A program made the position numbers and the translations under genes. From the NCBI GenBank assembly GCA_045660295.1, contig JAZRDN010000055.1:1-6097 (forward strand): a DNA stretch of 6,097 nt, in the 5' to 3' direction. Source of the DNA: RGIG8775 sp045660295 (lineage in GTDB: Bacteria; Bacillota; Clostridia; Oscillospirales; CAG-272). Under the pieces are notes generated by a model. That model searched no databases and was not told the origin of the DNA. It worked only from the letters and a program-made list of their open reading frames with translations. Shown here in pieces: positions 5,809 through 6,097 of this stretch. Numbering within the stretch: position 1 is the stretch's first letter; every line of letters starts with the position of its first letter.

Positions 5809-5980
5809 GCGTTTCTTTTTGTGAACTTTTTCTTTGCGCCTCTGGCTTCAAAGAAAAAGTGGATAAAAAGGTTTATGCCCTATAAAATTGTTGTACACTA
5901 AACATGTAAAAAAGTTAGTTTTAAGCCCGTTGTTCTTTCTTTGGCACAAAAGGCGCAAAGAAAGAACCAAATGAAACACG
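5809..5980. repeat. Inverted pair of matching 12-bp hairpins (MITE/BIME-like element)
   Basis: The left hairpin is ACTTTTTCTTTG (5825-5836) with CAAAGAAAAAGT (5849-5860) and a 12-nt loop. The right hairpin is GTTCTTTCTTTG (5932-5943) with CAAAGAAAGAAC (5956-5967), also with a 12-nt loop. Read on the opposite strand, the right one reproduces the left one, including TTTCTTTGCGCCT across stem and loop and an outer GTTTC (5811-5815 against GAAAC at 5973-5977). The two are therefore inverted copies around an AT-rich centre of about 70 bp. There is no transposase. The element resembles non-autonomous or REP-like intergenic repeats. Confidence 0.65.
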
Positions 5981-6000
5981 AATAGCTGGCGCTATTCGAC

Positions 6001-6060
6001 ATAAATAATGGTTTTATGCCTTAACGGCATAAATTTGCTTTCGCAAACCCCATTATTTAT
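6001..6060. repeat. 60-nt three-way-junction palindrome
   Basis: An 11-bp outer stem, ATAAATAATGG (6001-6011) with CCATTATTTAT (6050-6060), closes two internal hairpins. These are TTTATGCC/GGCATAAA (6013-6020 and 6026-6033, loop TTAAC) and TTTGC/GCAAA (6034-6038 and 6043-6047, loop TTTC). Only four bases of the whole element lie outside stems and hairpin loops: T6012 and 6048-6049 at the junction account for nearly all of them. Whether it acts as RNA or as a DNA repeat cannot be told from the sequence. Confidence 0.6.
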
Positions 6061-6097
6061 TGCCGCTTGGGGCGTTTCGCTCGTTGCGACGAGCGAG

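Larger units (their letters stand above)
5694..6097. other. Gene-free stretch of dense stem-loop repeats
   Basis: No open frame here has a ribosome binding site or recognisable protein features. Read in frame after the regulator stop, it gives the low-information peptide PPFLKGGAVKGA, familiar from Clostridia intergenic repeats rather than genes. The stretch holds at least nine perfect stems in 400 bases. The strongest are CAAGGGC/GCCCTTG (5758-5776), TCGCCGC/GCGGCGA (5777-5796), CGAATAGC/GCTATTCG (5979-5998) and TCGCTCGT/ACGAGCGA (6077-6096), with two 12-bp stems and a three-way junction listed separately. No T-rich tail follows most of them, so they are better read as repeats than as terminators. 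The array may continue past the window end. Confidence 0.7.

Noticed and set aside
1..6097. CRISPR array, tRNA or rRNA genes, complete insertion sequence
   Set aside because: There are no regularly spaced identical repeats with unique spacers, no cloverleaf with the tRNA consensus bases, and no transposase. The repeated structures present are short intergenic hairpins.

Overview
The window looks like chromosomal DNA of a gut-type, low-to-mid GC Clostridia member (Oscillospiraceae/Ruminococcaceae-like). This is inferred from the protein families, in particular a KDPG aldolase with a fused C-terminal VOC domain and a KDG kinase ending in GDGSGRIQR. Strong AAGGAG/GGAGG ribosome binding sites, SigA-type promoters and hairpin-rich intergenic repeats ('...PPFLKGGAVKGA...'-type sequence) point the same way. 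No species can be named from the sequence alone.

Layout: positions 1-269 hold two copies of a ~100-bp, two-hairpin repeat; one hairpin probably terminates the leftward operon. Three leftward genes follow, read in the order 3026->270: a KDPG/KHG aldolase-VOC fusion, a cytoplasmic SGNH/GDSL hydrolase that overlaps the aldolase stop by one base (TAATG), and a 2-keto-3-deoxygluconate (KDG) kinase 31 bp further on. This operon has its own perfect-consensus SigA promoter (TTGACA-17-TATAAT). Upstream of it, behind a strong hairpin terminator, is a separately transcribed leftward gene for an AraA-type sugar isomerase (3217-4662). Divergent from that isomerase is an AraC-family regulator (4839-5693). 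The 176-bp intergenic region between them has back-to-back promoters and three copies of ATAAAC[A/C]T at 21-23 bp spacing, a good candidate operator for the regulator. Positions 5694-6097 carry no convincing gene. They hold a dense array of stem-loops, including an inverted pair of matching hairpins and a 60-nt three-way-junction fold.

Function: the kinase and aldolase together carry out the last two steps of hexuronate (pectin-type) breakdown: KDG + ATP -> KDPG -> pyruvate + glyceraldehyde-3-phosphate. The isomerase belongs to the L-arabinose/L-fucose isomerase superfamily and keeps all four metal/catalytic residues, but its substrate cannot be read from the sequence. The SGNH hydrolase has no signal peptide, so it would act on an imported small ester such as an acetylated sugar. 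The AraC-family protein probably senses the sugar and controls at least the isomerase. No dehydratase, oxidoreductase or transporter lies in the window, so the route from the isomerase product to KDG is not shown here. The most notable points are this unusual isomerase/KDG pairing, the aldolase-VOC fusion, the candidate operator array and the structured repeats at both ends.
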